A stretch of DNA of 64,000 nucleotides from assembly GCF_021538895.1 (NCBI RefSeq), contig NZ_JADDRL010000046.1, forward strand, positions 1 to 64,000. Direction: 5' to 3'. The position numbers and the translations under genes are program-made. The notes under the pieces were generated by a model. The model was not told the origin of the DNA. It worked only from the letters and a program-made list of their open reading frames with translations, and did not search any database. Below, one piece after another: positions 16,597 to 26,840 of the stretch. Within the stretch, counting starts at the first letter, position 1. Each line of letters opens with the position of its first letter. This DNA comes from Streptomyces olivochromogenes (GTDB taxonomy: Bacteria; Actinomycetota; Actinomycetes; Streptomycetales; Streptomycetaceae).

Positions 16597-17832
16597 TCAA
16601 GGACGTCCGCCGGTGGGCGCAGGTTCCGGCGTTGTCGTCTTCTTGGGGTGTTGCCGAGGCACCACGTCCTGGGGGAAGGTCAGTTGCTGGCTCATCCAGT
16701 GCAGAGTGCCGGGCATCTCCCGTACCCATGTCGGGAAGTTGTGACTGCCCTGGTCGGGCTGGATCGACGCGACGTGCATGGGTGCCTTGACGGCGTTGAT
16801 GAAGGCCCGCGTCTGCGGGTAACCCCGCTCGCCGTGTTTGCTCTCGGCGACCAGGACGGAGACCTGTGGTGCGGGTAGGTGCCTCAGCCGCCACATCAGA
16901 TCGTGCTCGTTGATCCGGGCGACGCGCCCCGGCCCGCTACCGAAGAGGTTGCCGGTTGTGGGGTCGTCCTTGACCTTGTAGTCCGGCGACAGGGCGCCGG
17001 CCGTTGTGTACACGCCGGGATTGCGCATCGTCAGCTGCAGGGCGCAACTACCACCGGACGAGTAGCCCATGACACCCCACGCACTGGCGTCGTGGCCCAC
17101 CCGGTAGGCGGACTTCAGGGATTCCGGGAGGTCCTTGGCCAGGAAAGTCTCGGTCTGCGGTCCGCCCGGTACGTCCACGCACTCGGTGTCGCGGGGCGGT
17201 GCGATAGTCGGCCGGATCATCACGATGATCGTCGGCTGCATCTGGCCGCTCTTCTGCAGCTTTCCAGCGGTCTGGGACACCCGCAGGTGCTCGGCGAGAT
17301 TGAAGATGCTGCCGGGATAACCGCTGAGCGCCACGATCACCGGGAAGCGCTGCCTGGCGTAAGCCTTCTGAAAGTACTGCGGCGGCAGGTAGACGAATGC
17401 GGGGTCGACCACGCCCGTTCGGCGGCCGATGATCTTCACGGACTCCACCCGACCGTTCACCGCTACAGGACCGGAGGGCAGTCCGCTCACCCGGTTCAAC
17501 TGCTCGCTGGAGGCGGGCTGTAGTAGCGACTCCTTCGGGGAGAGCCCGCTCCTCGCGCCGTTTCCGATGGACGCCTGTGTCACGCCGACGGGAGTGGTTT
17601 CGGTGTCGCCGAAGAGCTCGCCCCATGATCCGAAGAACTGGTATGACGAGTTCAGCCAACACGCGAAGGCAGCGAGGATCGCCACCTGAGTCACTCCGAT
17701 GGCCGCCAGCCGTCCAAGCACCTGCCGCAGCCCCTGCCTGGCAAGCTGTGGCCACAGCCAGATCAGCAGAGCCACACAGACGACGGCCATGGCCGCCATG
17801 ACGTACACGGTCGCTTCGCTGGTCAAACTCAT
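16597..17832 (-). CDS. membrane-anchored esterase, antigen-85/esterase-D type fold
   Basis: A 411-residue protein from ATG 17832. Two N-terminal membrane helices (about 8-28 and 42-62) are followed by an extracytoplasmic alpha/beta-hydrolase domain of the putative-esterase (PF00756) type: FVYLPPQYFQKAYARQRFPV opens the sheet, G256-Y-S258-S-G holds the nucleophile, and His364 (GSHNFPTW) completes the triad; the acid is probably near VAESKHGERG. The layout is that of the large actinomycete family related to antigen 85 mycolyltransferases. Substrate is unknown. The tail is Thr/Pro-rich. It is an isolated gene between mobile remnants. Confidence 0.8.
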   Translation of the reverse strand: MSLTSEATVYVMAAMAVVCVALLIWLWPQLARQGLRQVLGRLAAIGVTQVAILAAFACWLNSSYQFFGSWGELFGDTETTPVGVTQASIGNGARSGLSPKESLLQPASSEQLNRVSGLPSGPVAVNGRVESVKIIGRRTGVVDPAFVYLPPQYFQKAYARQRFPVIVALSGYPGSIFNLAEHLRVSQTAGKLQKSGQMQPTIIVMIRPTIAPPRDTECVDVPGGPQTETFLAKDLPESLKSAYRVGHDASAWGVMGYSSGGSCALQLTMRNPGVYTTAGALSPDYKVKDDPTTGNLFGSGPGRVARINEHDLMWRLRHLPAPQVSVLVAESKHGERGYPQTRAFINAVKAPMHVASIQPDQGSHNFPTWVREMPGTLHWMSQQLTFPQDVVPRQHPKKTTTPEPAPTGGRP

Positions 17833-18463
17833 GCCACTCGATCCCCGGTTCCGTGCTTGTGCTGTTTCCTTCACAAGAGGAGGGCTACGAGCACATCCAC
17901 GTTCCTCAACGAGGGCAAAGCCAGACGGTTCCATGTGGAACCCCTTATTGACCGTCAAATAACCAGCGGCAACGCTTTGATGACATGATGCACGTCACTC
18001 TGCTGCCCTACGGAGCGGGCGCCAAGCCGCTCCGCCTCCGAGCGAGCGGCAACTTCTTACACCACAGAGCCACGTCCGGTCCGTACAGCGGAGGGGCCAT
18101 TCACGTGCTTGCAAACAGCCTCCACGTCGGGGCCTTCACTGGCCCCACTGGCACGTTGGGTCTGCTGCAGGTTTGGGTGAGGTTGACCTGCCCCACGGTT
18201 TGGGTTGCAGCTGCGGTGGCTAACTGGCGGCGGGGAAGAGCCATGGCGAGGCTGTGCGGGCGAGGACGGCATGGCTGCGACGAACGGCGACTTGCTGAAG
18301 GGCTGTCCGTCCCCCCTGTGGCGGATAGGCAGGGCCATTTCCTGACTCGTCCCGTTCCGCTGGCGCCGCAACTCCGCGGAACCAGAGGCAAGTCCGCCTA
18401 CCTCGGCATCCCCGAATCCGGCATCGACCAGGGCCGCTGAGCCCCGCGCTGAAAGGAATCGAC
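17833..18463. other. 631-base region, no gene recognised
   Basis: Upstream flank of the esterase gene. The A/T-richer stretch 17935-17990 (CAAATAACCAGCGGCAACG) could hold its promoter. Open frames on either strand in 17985-18440 show no recognisable family. Confidence 0.4.
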
Positions 18464-18975
18464 ATGCCCCCGATCCCGCTCGACGGAATCCCGCAGAGGC
18501 ACATCCCCATCGTCCGCACCGACACCAAGCACGACAACTGCTGCGCACCGGTAACCTCCGCGACGGCCTGACCGGCCGCGACTACCCCTACCCCCTCAAC
18601 GTCGCGGAGGCGTACACCACCTTCGACGGACGCTGCTGGATCCTCGCCCGCCAGACCCTCCTGACCGATCACCCCTGCTGCGCGATCCGCAACGTCCGCC
18701 ACATGTTCACCACCACCTCCGGACAACCCTGGTGGTCCCTGCCCATCCACCCGCGCGAGCGCGACTACGATGCCAACCCCGTCGACGGCAGCCCGATCGC
18801 TGGCAGCGGACGCCCCTACCCGCGCCCCGTCCTCCCGCCCGAGATCGCCGCCCGGGAGGAAGAACGCTGCGGCCCCTACCGCGACGCCTTCGGCCTGTGC
18901 ACCGGCTGCGGCAGTGGCAGCGGCGGCTGGTTGCCCCTGCCTGCCCTGACGCTGTATGCGGCATCTCCCAGCGGC

Positions 18976-20217
<1,242 letters not shown>

Positions 20218-20968
20218 CGCGTTGCTCGTAGTTCCCCCATGGCCCGGTGGTTCGGTTTGCGGGCGTCCCGGTTGCCCGGGCCGACGCACACTCCCTCTCG
20301 GACCGGGCGCCGGGGTGCGCATGGGGCCGACAGACGACGGGGGATTCACCTGCCTGCCCCTCATTGCGTGACCACCCGCTCGGAATAGGGGCGAGCAGGT
20401 GCCCCGAGGCCCCTGGGCCCACTCCTGCAGCGCACCGGAGTGACGGGCCGTCACACCCCTGGGCCGCCATCCGCCATACAGCTCTCCGAGCTGGGAGAGC
20501 AGGGGCAGGCCTGGCACGGGGGAACCGAACCTGCCCCAGCACATCGGCGCCTGCAGACCCTTCCCCAGAGGATGGGCGCCGTGGCCCCTCCCGAGGTCAC
20601 TTCCAGCAGCGCGCCGCAGGACGGGAGTGTCACGGGGGGACGGGAATGGTTTCCAGACCGACAACTCTGTGAAGGAACAGTCCGACTTCCTTCATCACCT
20701 GGTCACGAATTACGCGAACACAGGCGGCCGAGGTTTGCGGCGGCACCCGAATCACGCTCCTCCATTCCGTCCGGAAAATTGCCCTGGCATACGCACATGC
20801 AGGTAAGTGCCTGTATAGGCAGTCATATTTGGGACATCCCGGGCGTCGGTGTAACACTGCAGTGCATGCGGAACGCAGAAGTAGGGAGAAGCGGGGTACC
20901 GTCCAGCTGAATCTCGGCGCCCTGGCGCGAGCGCGCAGACACGGCACTACGTCAGATCGGATATCCCT
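20218..20968. other. 751-base divergent intergenic region
   Basis: It separates the kinase gene (minus) from the small membrane protein gene (plus). The half near 20690-20850 is unusually A/T-rich for the window (CCTGTATAGGCAGTCATATT) and is the likely promoter area. Long open frames here are low-complexity shadows. No repeat or RNA was recognised. Confidence 0.4.
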
Positions 20969-21322
20969 GTGAGAAACATCGACCCGGTTCCCGGATACCA
21001 GGCATACAACGAGCCGCCGGGCCCAGACCGCTCTCTGCACCGTCAGGCCACCGCACGACGTACAGCCATCACCATCTGCACGATCGCCGACACTGCGGCG
21101 GGCCTGCTGGGCTTGTGGATCCTGCTGTTCCTGCTCGACGCGAACCGCGCGAATGTGTTCGTCGAATTTGTGCGGGGCGCAGCGGGCTGGCTGTCCTGGT
21201 GGTCGCTGGACATTTTCACAATGGACACAGAGGGGCTACGCGTTGTCCTCAATTACGGCCTCCCGGCCGTCATCTATTTGTTGATCGGCCACGGGATCGC
21301 TGCCCGGCTCAACCGAGCCTGA
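20969..21322 (+). CDS. small two-helix membrane protein
   Basis: 117 residues from GTG 20969. A hydrophilic N-terminus of about 30 residues is followed by a helix near 36-57 (ICTIADTAAGLLGLWILLFL) and another near 93-110 (YGLPAVIYLLIGHGIAARL), with an amphipathic segment between (GAAGWLSWWSLDIF). The pattern is common in Streptomyces and shared with YggT-like hypotheticals; no function can be assigned. It starts about 46 bases before a second small gene's upstream region and may be monocistronic. Confidence 0.7.
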   Translation: MRNIDPVPGYQAYNEPPGPDRSLHRQATARRTAITICTIADTAAGLLGLWILLFLLDANRANVFVEFVRGAAGWLSWWSLDIFTMDTEGLRVVLNYGLPAVIYLLIGHGIAARLNRA

Positions 21323-21367
21323 CAGTCGACCGGCCGCTTTATTGATCGCCATGAAAGTGGGCCGGCC

Positions 21368-21586
21368 ATGACACACAGCTCAACTGGAAACGATCGCTTG
21401 CCGATCTATGAGGACCTGATACGCGAGCGGGGTGACGTCGTCGCCGAAGCTCAACTCGCTGCGGAACACACGCAGCACCAGGCCGCGGAATTGCTGCCCG
21501 GACGGGATGCGGGCCAGCAAGCCCGTCGTTGGAGCACCGGAGCCGCTGCGGCTGGCCAGCCGGAGTGGCGCGGGTCGCCGCCGTAG
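21368..21586 (+). CDS. small hypothetical protein, C-terminus doubtful
   Basis: ATG 21368 opens a frame with strong coding character for its first 45 codons: NDRLPIYEDLIRERGDVVAE then AQLAAEHTQHQAAELL. This resembles the short PxYExLVxExGDVPAE proteins found near regulatory genes in Streptomyces. The last 25 residues are low-complexity, so the native C-terminus may have been lost through an indel near 21505. Confidence 0.45.
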   Translation: MTHSSTGNDRLPIYEDLIRERGDVVAEAQLAAEHTQHQAAELLPGRDAGQQARRWSTGAAAAGQPEWRGSPP

Positions 21587-21696
21587 GGGGTGGGCCCCGG
21601 CGCGGGTACGTCCGCGTGTCCCGTCCTCATCCAAGGACCAAGCCGTGGCCCAGGCGGGCCGACGGCACGTCGAACCAGGAAGACCCGAAATCACAG

Positions 21697-22551
21697 ATGG
21701 ATTACTGCTCTTCATGCCGTCGGCACCTGAACGGCGCGCTGGTGTGCCCCGGGTGCGGCGCCTACGCCCCGGACATCGCTCCGCCCACCGCCGACGGCCA
21801 CAGCGGCTCGGCCCCGGCGATGACGAGCGCCGGACCGGCCACAACGGCCCACCGGGCCGCGGCCTCCGTCACGTGGCACGACAGCTTCCCGGACGGCGAG
21901 GCGGAGTCCAGCACTGCCATGGACGTGACCCCGCACGTCGCCGCCGACGCCGATTCCCTGCCGCCCGCACGGCAGGGGCGTGCGGCACGCCGTCGCCGAC
22001 TGGCCCGCTGGAGGAAGAACCAGCGCCGGGCGGCGGTCGCGAGTGCTGTGGCGCTCGTCGGAGGTGGCCTGAGCATCGCCATGATGGACCGGCACTCCAC
22101 CGACCGGGCACAGGCAGCCGTGACGCCGGACGCTCCGAGGACAGGCACCGTGCAGGATCAGACGCCCGAACAGAACCGACCGGCCGCCGCACCGACGACC
22201 ACTCAACACACTAACCGGCCGTCACCCGCCCCTTCCCAGCCGCAGCCGCCGACGACGACCAACGCACCGCGGCAACAGTCCCTCGCCGCAACGCCCCGCA
22301 CAACGTCACCGCGCGCCCAGCCGGACGCCGTAACTCCTGCCCGCCCGACCACGACGGCGGCCCCGCATCCCCAGAGCACCGCCCCGGCCACTGGCGACAC
22401 GGCCCCCGACCGCTCCGGTACGACGGCGCAACAGCAGCCGGCGCCCGCGACAGGCGACGGCACGAAGCCGGGCACGTCCCAGACCACCAGCCCCTCACGG
22501 GCGTCGACCTCGCCGACGGAGGTCTGCCTGCTCGGGATATGCCTCGGCTGA
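21697..22551 (+). CDS. SCO2400-type zinc-ribbon membrane protein
   Basis: 284 residues from ATG 21697. The N-terminus is a zinc ribbon, MDYCSSCRRHLNGALVCPGC, with Cys4, Cys7, Cys17 and Cys20. A cytoplasmic linker ends in a cluster of Arg (GRAARRRRLARWRKNQRRAA), one membrane helix follows (VASAVALVGGGLSIAMM), and the outside is a long Pro/Thr/Ala/Gln-rich region ending CLLGICLG. That order is characteristic of the actinomycete family named after SCO2400, whose function is unknown. The upstream AGGAAG is about 13 bases from the ATG, rather far. Confidence 0.75.
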   Translation: MDYCSSCRRHLNGALVCPGCGAYAPDIAPPTADGHSGSAPAMTSAGPATTAHRAAASVTWHDSFPDGEAESSTAMDVTPHVAADADSLPPARQGRAARRRRLARWRKNQRRAAVASAVALVGGGLSIAMMDRHSTDRAQAAVTPDAPRTGTVQDQTPEQNRPAAAPTTTQHTNRPSPAPSQPQPPTTTNAPRQQSLAATPRTTSPRAQPDAVTPARPTTTAAPHPQSTAPATGDTAPDRSGTTAQQQPAPATGDGTKPGTSQTTSPSRASTSPTEVCLLGICLG

Positions 22552-22594
22552 CCACGCCTACACCCGGCCCTTCCCGGTGGGACGAAGGGCGTAA

Positions 22595-22945
22595 GTCGAG
22601 GATGCCGAGGTGCTGGTCGGGGCGGCAATGGGTGCAGGCTGTGGTGCCGGCGGCGAGTAGCCGGTGGGCCTCATCCTGGTTGATGGGGCGACGGCGCTTA
22701 CCCACCATGTGGCAGTCGCGTGCGTGGACGCGTGTGGGTGGGCGTCCGATGCCGATTTCGGTAATCCATTCCGATGGCCGGGGCCGTCGTTGTCGGCCCT
22801 GTTCCGAACGCGTCCGGCGGTTCGGCCGTCGCTGTCGGCTCTTTTCTTGTTCGGCTTGCTTCGCGATCGCGGCGATCTTGCGGTCCACGCCTGTGCTGTT
22901 TGGGCCACCGGGAGGGAGGATTTCCGTCGCGAGTCCCTGCGTCAC
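22595..22945 (-). pseudogene. DUF6233-like protein, ends damaged
   Basis: The frame carries VDRKIAAIAKQAEQEKSRQ, WITEIGIGRPPTRVHARDCH, VGKRRRPINQDEAHRLLAA and CTHCRPDQHLGILD, the signature of DUF6233 proteins (small Streptomyces proteins with a C-terminal CxHCRPD block). Family members end just after this block; here the stop is missing and the frame runs on to 22211, antisense to the SCO2400-type gene. A GTG at 22945 is a possible start. Probably a decayed copy. Confidence 0.5.
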
Positions 22946-23165
22946 TCGTTCGCTTCGGCCTGATCGGCAATTGACTCCTGTTACTCGTGCCGCGTCGGTG
23001 GCTGGAGTGTCGAAAGTTGCAGCCATAGGCACCATGAGTTGTGATGAGCAGGTGACTGGGAGACCACGTGCCGATGGGCTGCGTCGCATCGCAGGTCGGC
23101 GTCGTGCCCCGCAGCACCGATCTCGTGACTGGTCTGTATCACACCGGTCAGAGAGCCGGGAGCGG

Positions 23166-23295
23166 ATGCAGTGGATCAGTCTGATTGCGGTCAGCCTGCC
23201 GGGGCTCGCAGCTCTGGCCGCGCTGCTGTTCACCTGGATGCAGGTTGGACAGGCCAGCACGGAACTACGGATCGCTGAAGAGGGGCTTCCGCACG
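23166..23295 (+). pseudogene. N-terminal fragment of a membrane-anchored hypothetical
   Basis: ATG 23166 codes for MQWISLIAVSLPGLAALAAL then LFTWMQVGQASTELRIAEEG. This is the N-terminus of a widespread Streptomyces protein that continues with a RIAEQGQITNRFN-type motif and, often, pentapeptide repeats. Here similarity stops after about 43 codons, where IS630-derived sequence follows. Confidence 0.4.
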
Positions 23296-23441
23296 ACGGA
23301 CGACCAGGCCGCCCGTATCGTGGAGTCGATCAGGTCGACGTTCTGCGGCGGCTGAGTACGGATACTCGTGTGCCTTGGGGAACGCGGTACTGCGATGAGC
23401 GGGTGGCCGAGAGAACCTCCAGCGACTGTGTCGCCGCAGCT

Positions 23442-23603
23442 CTGGCCGCCGCCGAACCGGATCGAGTCCGGGTCGCGGCCCTGCGTTACTCTGCGCGCCA
23501 CGGCACCGACCACGGCAGCCACGCCGAGCGGAACGCCGCCGTCGGCCCCTACGTCCGCTGGCGCAACGTCCGTGCTGAACCGAAGGCCCTGACGAGCCAC
23601 TAG
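23442..23603 (+). pseudogene. IS630-family transposase C-terminal fragment
   Basis: The frame to the stop at 23601-23603 reads VAALRYSARHGTDHGSHAER then NAAVGPYVRWRNVRAEPKA. IS630-type transposases end with ALRYF-LDGTDH-SH-EQ and a YIRWRN block, so this is the extreme C-terminus of such an element. The catalytic Asp and Glu are absent. A different IS630 fragment lies at 27.9 kb on the opposite strand. Confidence 0.5.
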
Positions 23604-24061
23604 AAGGATCGGAAGACTCCTTCAGGGGTGCTCCGGGCAGATTCCAAGACGTCCGCGAAGTCCAGGTTGGCAATCGCCAGGTTCGCATGGATGTCGTGGA
23701 CGCCCGCCGGGACGGTACGGACCGCTCCGCCGTAGACATCGAACTCCTCATCGCTCGCGCACTCCGCCCTGGTCAGGACGGCCACTGCCAGCAGTGCGCG
23801 GTGGCGGGAGAGCATCGTGGCGCGGTCTGCCACGAAGACGACGCTCAGATCCTCGTCCGCGGATACGGCTGAGATCACCTCGTCGGCCGCCGCCTCGGCC
23901 CAGGTTGGATCATCGACGATGTGGACGACAGGCTCGTAGTCGCCATCGCCCCACGGCTGGAGCAACTCAGCGCGGACAGCCTGCCAGGCTGTGTCGTCGC
24001 TGTAGTCCGTTCTGATAACCAGCGCAGCGAACGCATCGCGGCCGCTCACAGCGGGCAACAC
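23600..24061 (-). CDS. DUF6924 domain protein
   Basis: 153 residues from GTG 24061, preceded by a good GGAGG. The pattern LVIRTDYSDDTAWQAVRAEL, VDDPTWAEAAADEVISAV, RTVPAGVHDIHANLAIANLD, FADVLESARSTPEGVFR matches the DUF6924 family of soluble actinomycete proteins of unknown function. The start of the family's domain is at the N-terminus, so the gene looks complete. It ends at 23600, overlapping by four bases the stop of the convergent IS630 remnant. Confidence 0.75.
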   Translation of the reverse strand: MLPAVSGRDAFAALVIRTDYSDDTAWQAVRAELLQPWGDGDYEPVVHIVDDPTWAEAAADEVISAVSADEDLSVVFVADRATMLSRHRALLAVAVLTRAECASDEEFDVYGGAVRTVPAGVHDIHANLAIANLDFADVLESARSTPEGVFRSF

Positions 24062-24223
24062 CTTCGACCTCCGATTTTCGCGAGCGTGTGGATCTTGTGC
24101 ATCATTTCAGGTCGCACTGCTGGTCAGTCAGATTTCGCTGAGATCGGTCAGCGGGCCAACTCGTCCACGCTGATCACCCGGCGGTCGAGGGGCGGTACGT
24201 CGTCGACGAGGCCCAGAGGCTCA

Positions 24224-24661
24224 TCAGGATCCGTGGCACTCGCTGTTGTCGCCGCCGGACCGGCACTGCGACTGCGGTCCGCTGTAGCCGGACTCAGGAG
24301 TGGGAGGGTGGTCCTCGTGGTACTGGTTGGCCTGGGCGATTCCCGAGATGAGGACGAGGGCGAGGCCGGCCAGGGTCTGGGCGCACATGGTGACGAATGC
24401 CTGGCTCTTGTAGGCCAGCAGCGCTACGGCCAGGACGAGGACTCCCACCACGGCGACGTACACGGCAGGCCTGGTCATGCTGACGGTCGAGTGGTCGGCT
24501 CCGGTGTCGAAGAATGCGTACCCGGCGGCGTCCATGCCCTTGTATGACGCGATGAGGGATGCCACGGCGTCCACGGCGAGCAGCACGATCGCGAGCAGAA
24601 TGTCCGCTGCCACGTGCCAAGGGTTTTGTTTCTCCCCGTTACGTGGAGGTGTCGTCGTCAT
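24224..24661 (-). CDS. DUF6234-like small membrane protein
   Basis: 145 residues from ATG 24661 (a longer in-frame start at 24748 adds a basic leader without support). Three or four membrane helices are predicted from the sequence: ADILLAIVLLAVDAVASLIA, AVYVAVVGVLVLAVALLAY and QTLAGLALVLISGIAQA. The C-terminus is hydrophilic with two Cys (SQCRSGGDNSECHGS). This is the layout of the DUF6234 family of Streptomyces membrane proteins; the role is unknown. It is co-directional with the upstream LysR gene's neighbour but has its own start region. Confidence 0.65.
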   Translation of the reverse strand: MTTTPPRNGEKQNPWHVAADILLAIVLLAVDAVASLIASYKGMDAAGYAFFDTGADHSTVSMTRPAVYVAVVGVLVLAVALLAYKSQAFVTMCAQTLAGLALVLISGIAQANQYHEDHPPTPESGYSGPQSQCRSGGDNSECHGS

Positions 24662-24760
24662 GGACCAAGCGTCTGCCAGTGGGCGCGCGGCGTCCTGAGT
24701 ACGGATGCTCAAGCTCCGGGAGCGGTGGAACGGCGTGCGCACGAGCAACAGGGCTCGAAC

Positions 24761-25729
24761 CTAGCCGTAGACCACCGACCACGGGCGCGGGGAATCGTCC
24801 GGCGGGCGGGGGACGCCCTCGCGCCGTGGGGTTGCGGTGTGGTCGCGGGCCAAGACGTCGGCCGCGAGTTCCGCGAAGCGGCGGGCGGCCGGGTGGGCTC
24901 CGCGGCCGGTGGGCCAGGCACCGCTGATACGCAGGGTCAGGGGGCGGTCCGCCAGCGGCCGCCAGGCGACGCGGGGCTCTTTGCGGGCCACCGGCCCCTG
25001 GTCGAAGGCGACTCCGTGACCTGCCGTCACCAGGGCGAGCAGGAACTCCGGGTTGGAGGCGTGTCGGAGGCGGCCGGGGACGAAGCCTTCGGCGCGGCAC
25101 ACGTCGAGGATCCGGTCGTACCGGCCGGGTGCGTGTGCCCGCGGGAAGAGCACCAGGTCATGGCCGGAGAGCTCGCCGAGCGCCACCTCCGGCAGCCGGG
25201 CCAGCGGCGAGGTCCGAGGCAGGACGACGCCCAGGTCGAGTGAGATCTCGGGGCCGAGCTGCAGTTCGGTGGCGTCGACGGGATGGTGCACGAGTCCGAC
25301 GTCGAGGCCGCCGGAGGAGAGCAGCCGCATCTGCTCCTCGCTGGTGACCTCCTGCAGGTCGACGGACAGCCCCGGAGAGCGCTCCGCGCAGGCGGAGAGA
25401 AGTGCGGAGAGCACGGTGGCCGTGGTGTCGGGCGGTACGCCTGCGCGAAGGGTGCCGAGGCCACCGCCGGCGGCGCGGCGGGCCAGCGTGCGCAACCTTT
25501 CCTCCCGGGCGAGAAGTTCGTGGGCCTCGTCCAGCAGCGCCGCCCCGGCGGCGCTCAACCGGACGCCGCGCTGCGAGCGGTCGAAGAGCTCGGCACCGAG
25601 CTCTTTCTCCAGCCTGCGGATCGCCTGGCTGAGTGGTGGCTGCGCCATGCCCAGCCGTTCGGCGGCCCGGCTGAAGTGCAGCTCGTCGGCTACGGTGACG
25701 AAAAGACGCAGGTGGCGCAAGAGATCCAC
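24761..25729 (-). CDS. LysR-family transcriptional regulator
   Basis: 322 residues from GTG 25729 (a TTG at 25774 would add 15 residues). The winged helix at the N-terminus is complete: LRLFVTVADELHFSRAAERL, MAQPPLSQAIRRLEKELGAE, LFDRSQRGVRLS. The effector-binding domain follows from about 90 (GTLRAGVPPDTTATVLSALL) to about 290. It is transcribed divergently from the beta-lactamase-fold gene 104 bases away, the classic arrangement of AmpR/BlaA-type control, so it probably regulates that gene and itself from the shared spacer. Confidence 0.88.
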   Translation of the reverse strand: MDLLRHLRLFVTVADELHFSRAAERLGMAQPPLSQAIRRLEKELGAELFDRSQRGVRLSAAGAALLDEAHELLAREERLRTLARRAAGGGLGTLRAGVPPDTTATVLSALLSACAERSPGLSVDLQEVTSEEQMRLLSSGGLDVGLVHHPVDATELQLGPEISLDLGVVLPRTSPLARLPEVALGELSGHDLVLFPRAHAPGRYDRILDVCRAEGFVPGRLRHASNPEFLLALVTAGHGVAFDQGPVARKEPRVAWRPLADRPLTLRISGAWPTGRGAHPAARRFAELAADVLARDHTATPRREGVPRPPDDSPRPWSVVYG

Positions 25730-25769
25730 GATCAACGACTCTACGTGAGGGTCGCGGAGAGGGGGAAGG

Positions 25770-25806
25770 ACCAATTGGTCAGGGGCCGACGAACCGATGG
25801 TCAGGA
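25770..25806. promoter_or_regulatory. candidate LysR operator in divergent spacer
   Basis: The spacer between the LysR and beta-lactamase-fold genes contains a perfect 12-bp palindrome GACCAATTGGTC (25770-25781). Its right half extends to GGTCAGG, which recurs at 25800-25806, about two helical turns away. LysR proteins typically bind an interrupted dyad plus a second half-site in such spacers. Assignment is by position and symmetry only. Confidence 0.45.
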
Positions 25807-25833
25807 AGAACCGACGGCCAGGGGGACGAAGCT

Positions 25834-26757
25834 GTGATCGAGGAACGGATCCGACAGGTTTTCGCCGAGGCGGGTGCCGAAGGGCAGCTGCACGCGATGC
25901 CCGTTCACGTGCGCTCGACGGTCGCTGGTGAGGACGGCGCGGAGCCGGGTCCCCGTGAAGTCGCCGTGGGCTCCGACGCCCCCGTCGTGATCGCCTCGAT
26001 CTTCAAGGTGCTGCTGGTGCTGGAGTTCGCCCGGCAGGTCGTTGGCGGCCAGCTCGACCCCCAGGAGCGGGTGCGGGTGACCGCTGCCGACCGGTTCGGC
26101 GGCTGGGGAACCGCCGGCTGTCTGGACGACGTCGAGCTGTCGCTGCGCGACCTGGCCTACTTCACGATGTCGGTCAGCGACAACTCGGCGGCCGACCTGC
26201 TGCTGGCCCGCGTCGGCCTGGACACCGTACGACTGCTCGCGAAGGAACTCGGACTGGACCGGACCCGGATCGTGGGCGGCCCGCGAGACCTGCTGGAGTC
26301 GATGCTCGCGGAGGTCGGGGCGCGCGACGAGAGAGAGTTCGCCGTCCGCTACCCGGCCCTGCCGGACGACCGTAAGAGACGGCTGGCCATACTGGATCCC
26401 CGCCACACCACGGCGAGCACACCCCGCGAGATCACGCGGCTGCTCCGGCTCATCTGGAGCGATGCCGCCGGGCCACCGGAAGCCTGCGCGCTCGTACGCG
26501 ACTTGATGAGCCGCCAGGTCTTCCGCCACCGACTGGTGTCGGGCTTCCCGGACGACGTCACGGTGGCGGCCAAGACCGGAACCCTGCCGGGTCTGCACAT
26601 GGAGGCGGGCGTCGCCCGCTACCCGGACGGCGAGTGCTACGCGATCGCTGTCTTCGCCCGCACGCACGACCTGACCGCCTCCCGCCCCTCAGTGGACGCC
26701 GCGATAGGCACCGCCGCCGGAATCGCGGTGGGCTTCCTCCGCGGCGGCGGCCGGTGA
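25834..26757 (+). CDS. beta-lactamase-fold serine hydrolase (class A-like), cytoplasmic
   Basis: 307 residues from GTG 25834 behind AGGGGGA. The three penicillin-recognising motifs are present in order: S55-IFK58, S115-DN117 and K247-TG249. A clear ExxLN omega-loop, which supplies the deacylating Glu in true class A enzymes, is not visible, and there is no signal peptide, so hydrolysis of periplasmic beta-lactams is doubtful; the protein may be a cytoplasmic esterase/amidase of the Beta-lactamase2 group. It is controlled from the spacer shared with the divergent LysR gene and is followed 83 bases later by an exported MBL-fold gene. Confidence 0.85.
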   Translation: MIEERIRQVFAEAGAEGQLHAMPVHVRSTVAGEDGAEPGPREVAVGSDAPVVIASIFKVLLVLEFARQVVGGQLDPQERVRVTAADRFGGWGTAGCLDDVELSLRDLAYFTMSVSDNSAADLLLARVGLDTVRLLAKELGLDRTRIVGGPRDLLESMLAEVGARDEREFAVRYPALPDDRKRRLAILDPRHTTASTPREITRLLRLIWSDAAGPPEACALVRDLMSRQVFRHRLVSGFPDDVTVAAKTGTLPGLHMEAGVARYPDGECYAIAVFARTHDLTASRPSVDAAIGTAAGIAVGFLRGGGR

Positions 26758-26840
26758 CCAGATCACATATGCGTTCGCGTATCGGGAGGGCGGGATTCTG
26801 GTCTTGGACACGGGAGTTCGCGCCCTGATCTCCTGACGCC

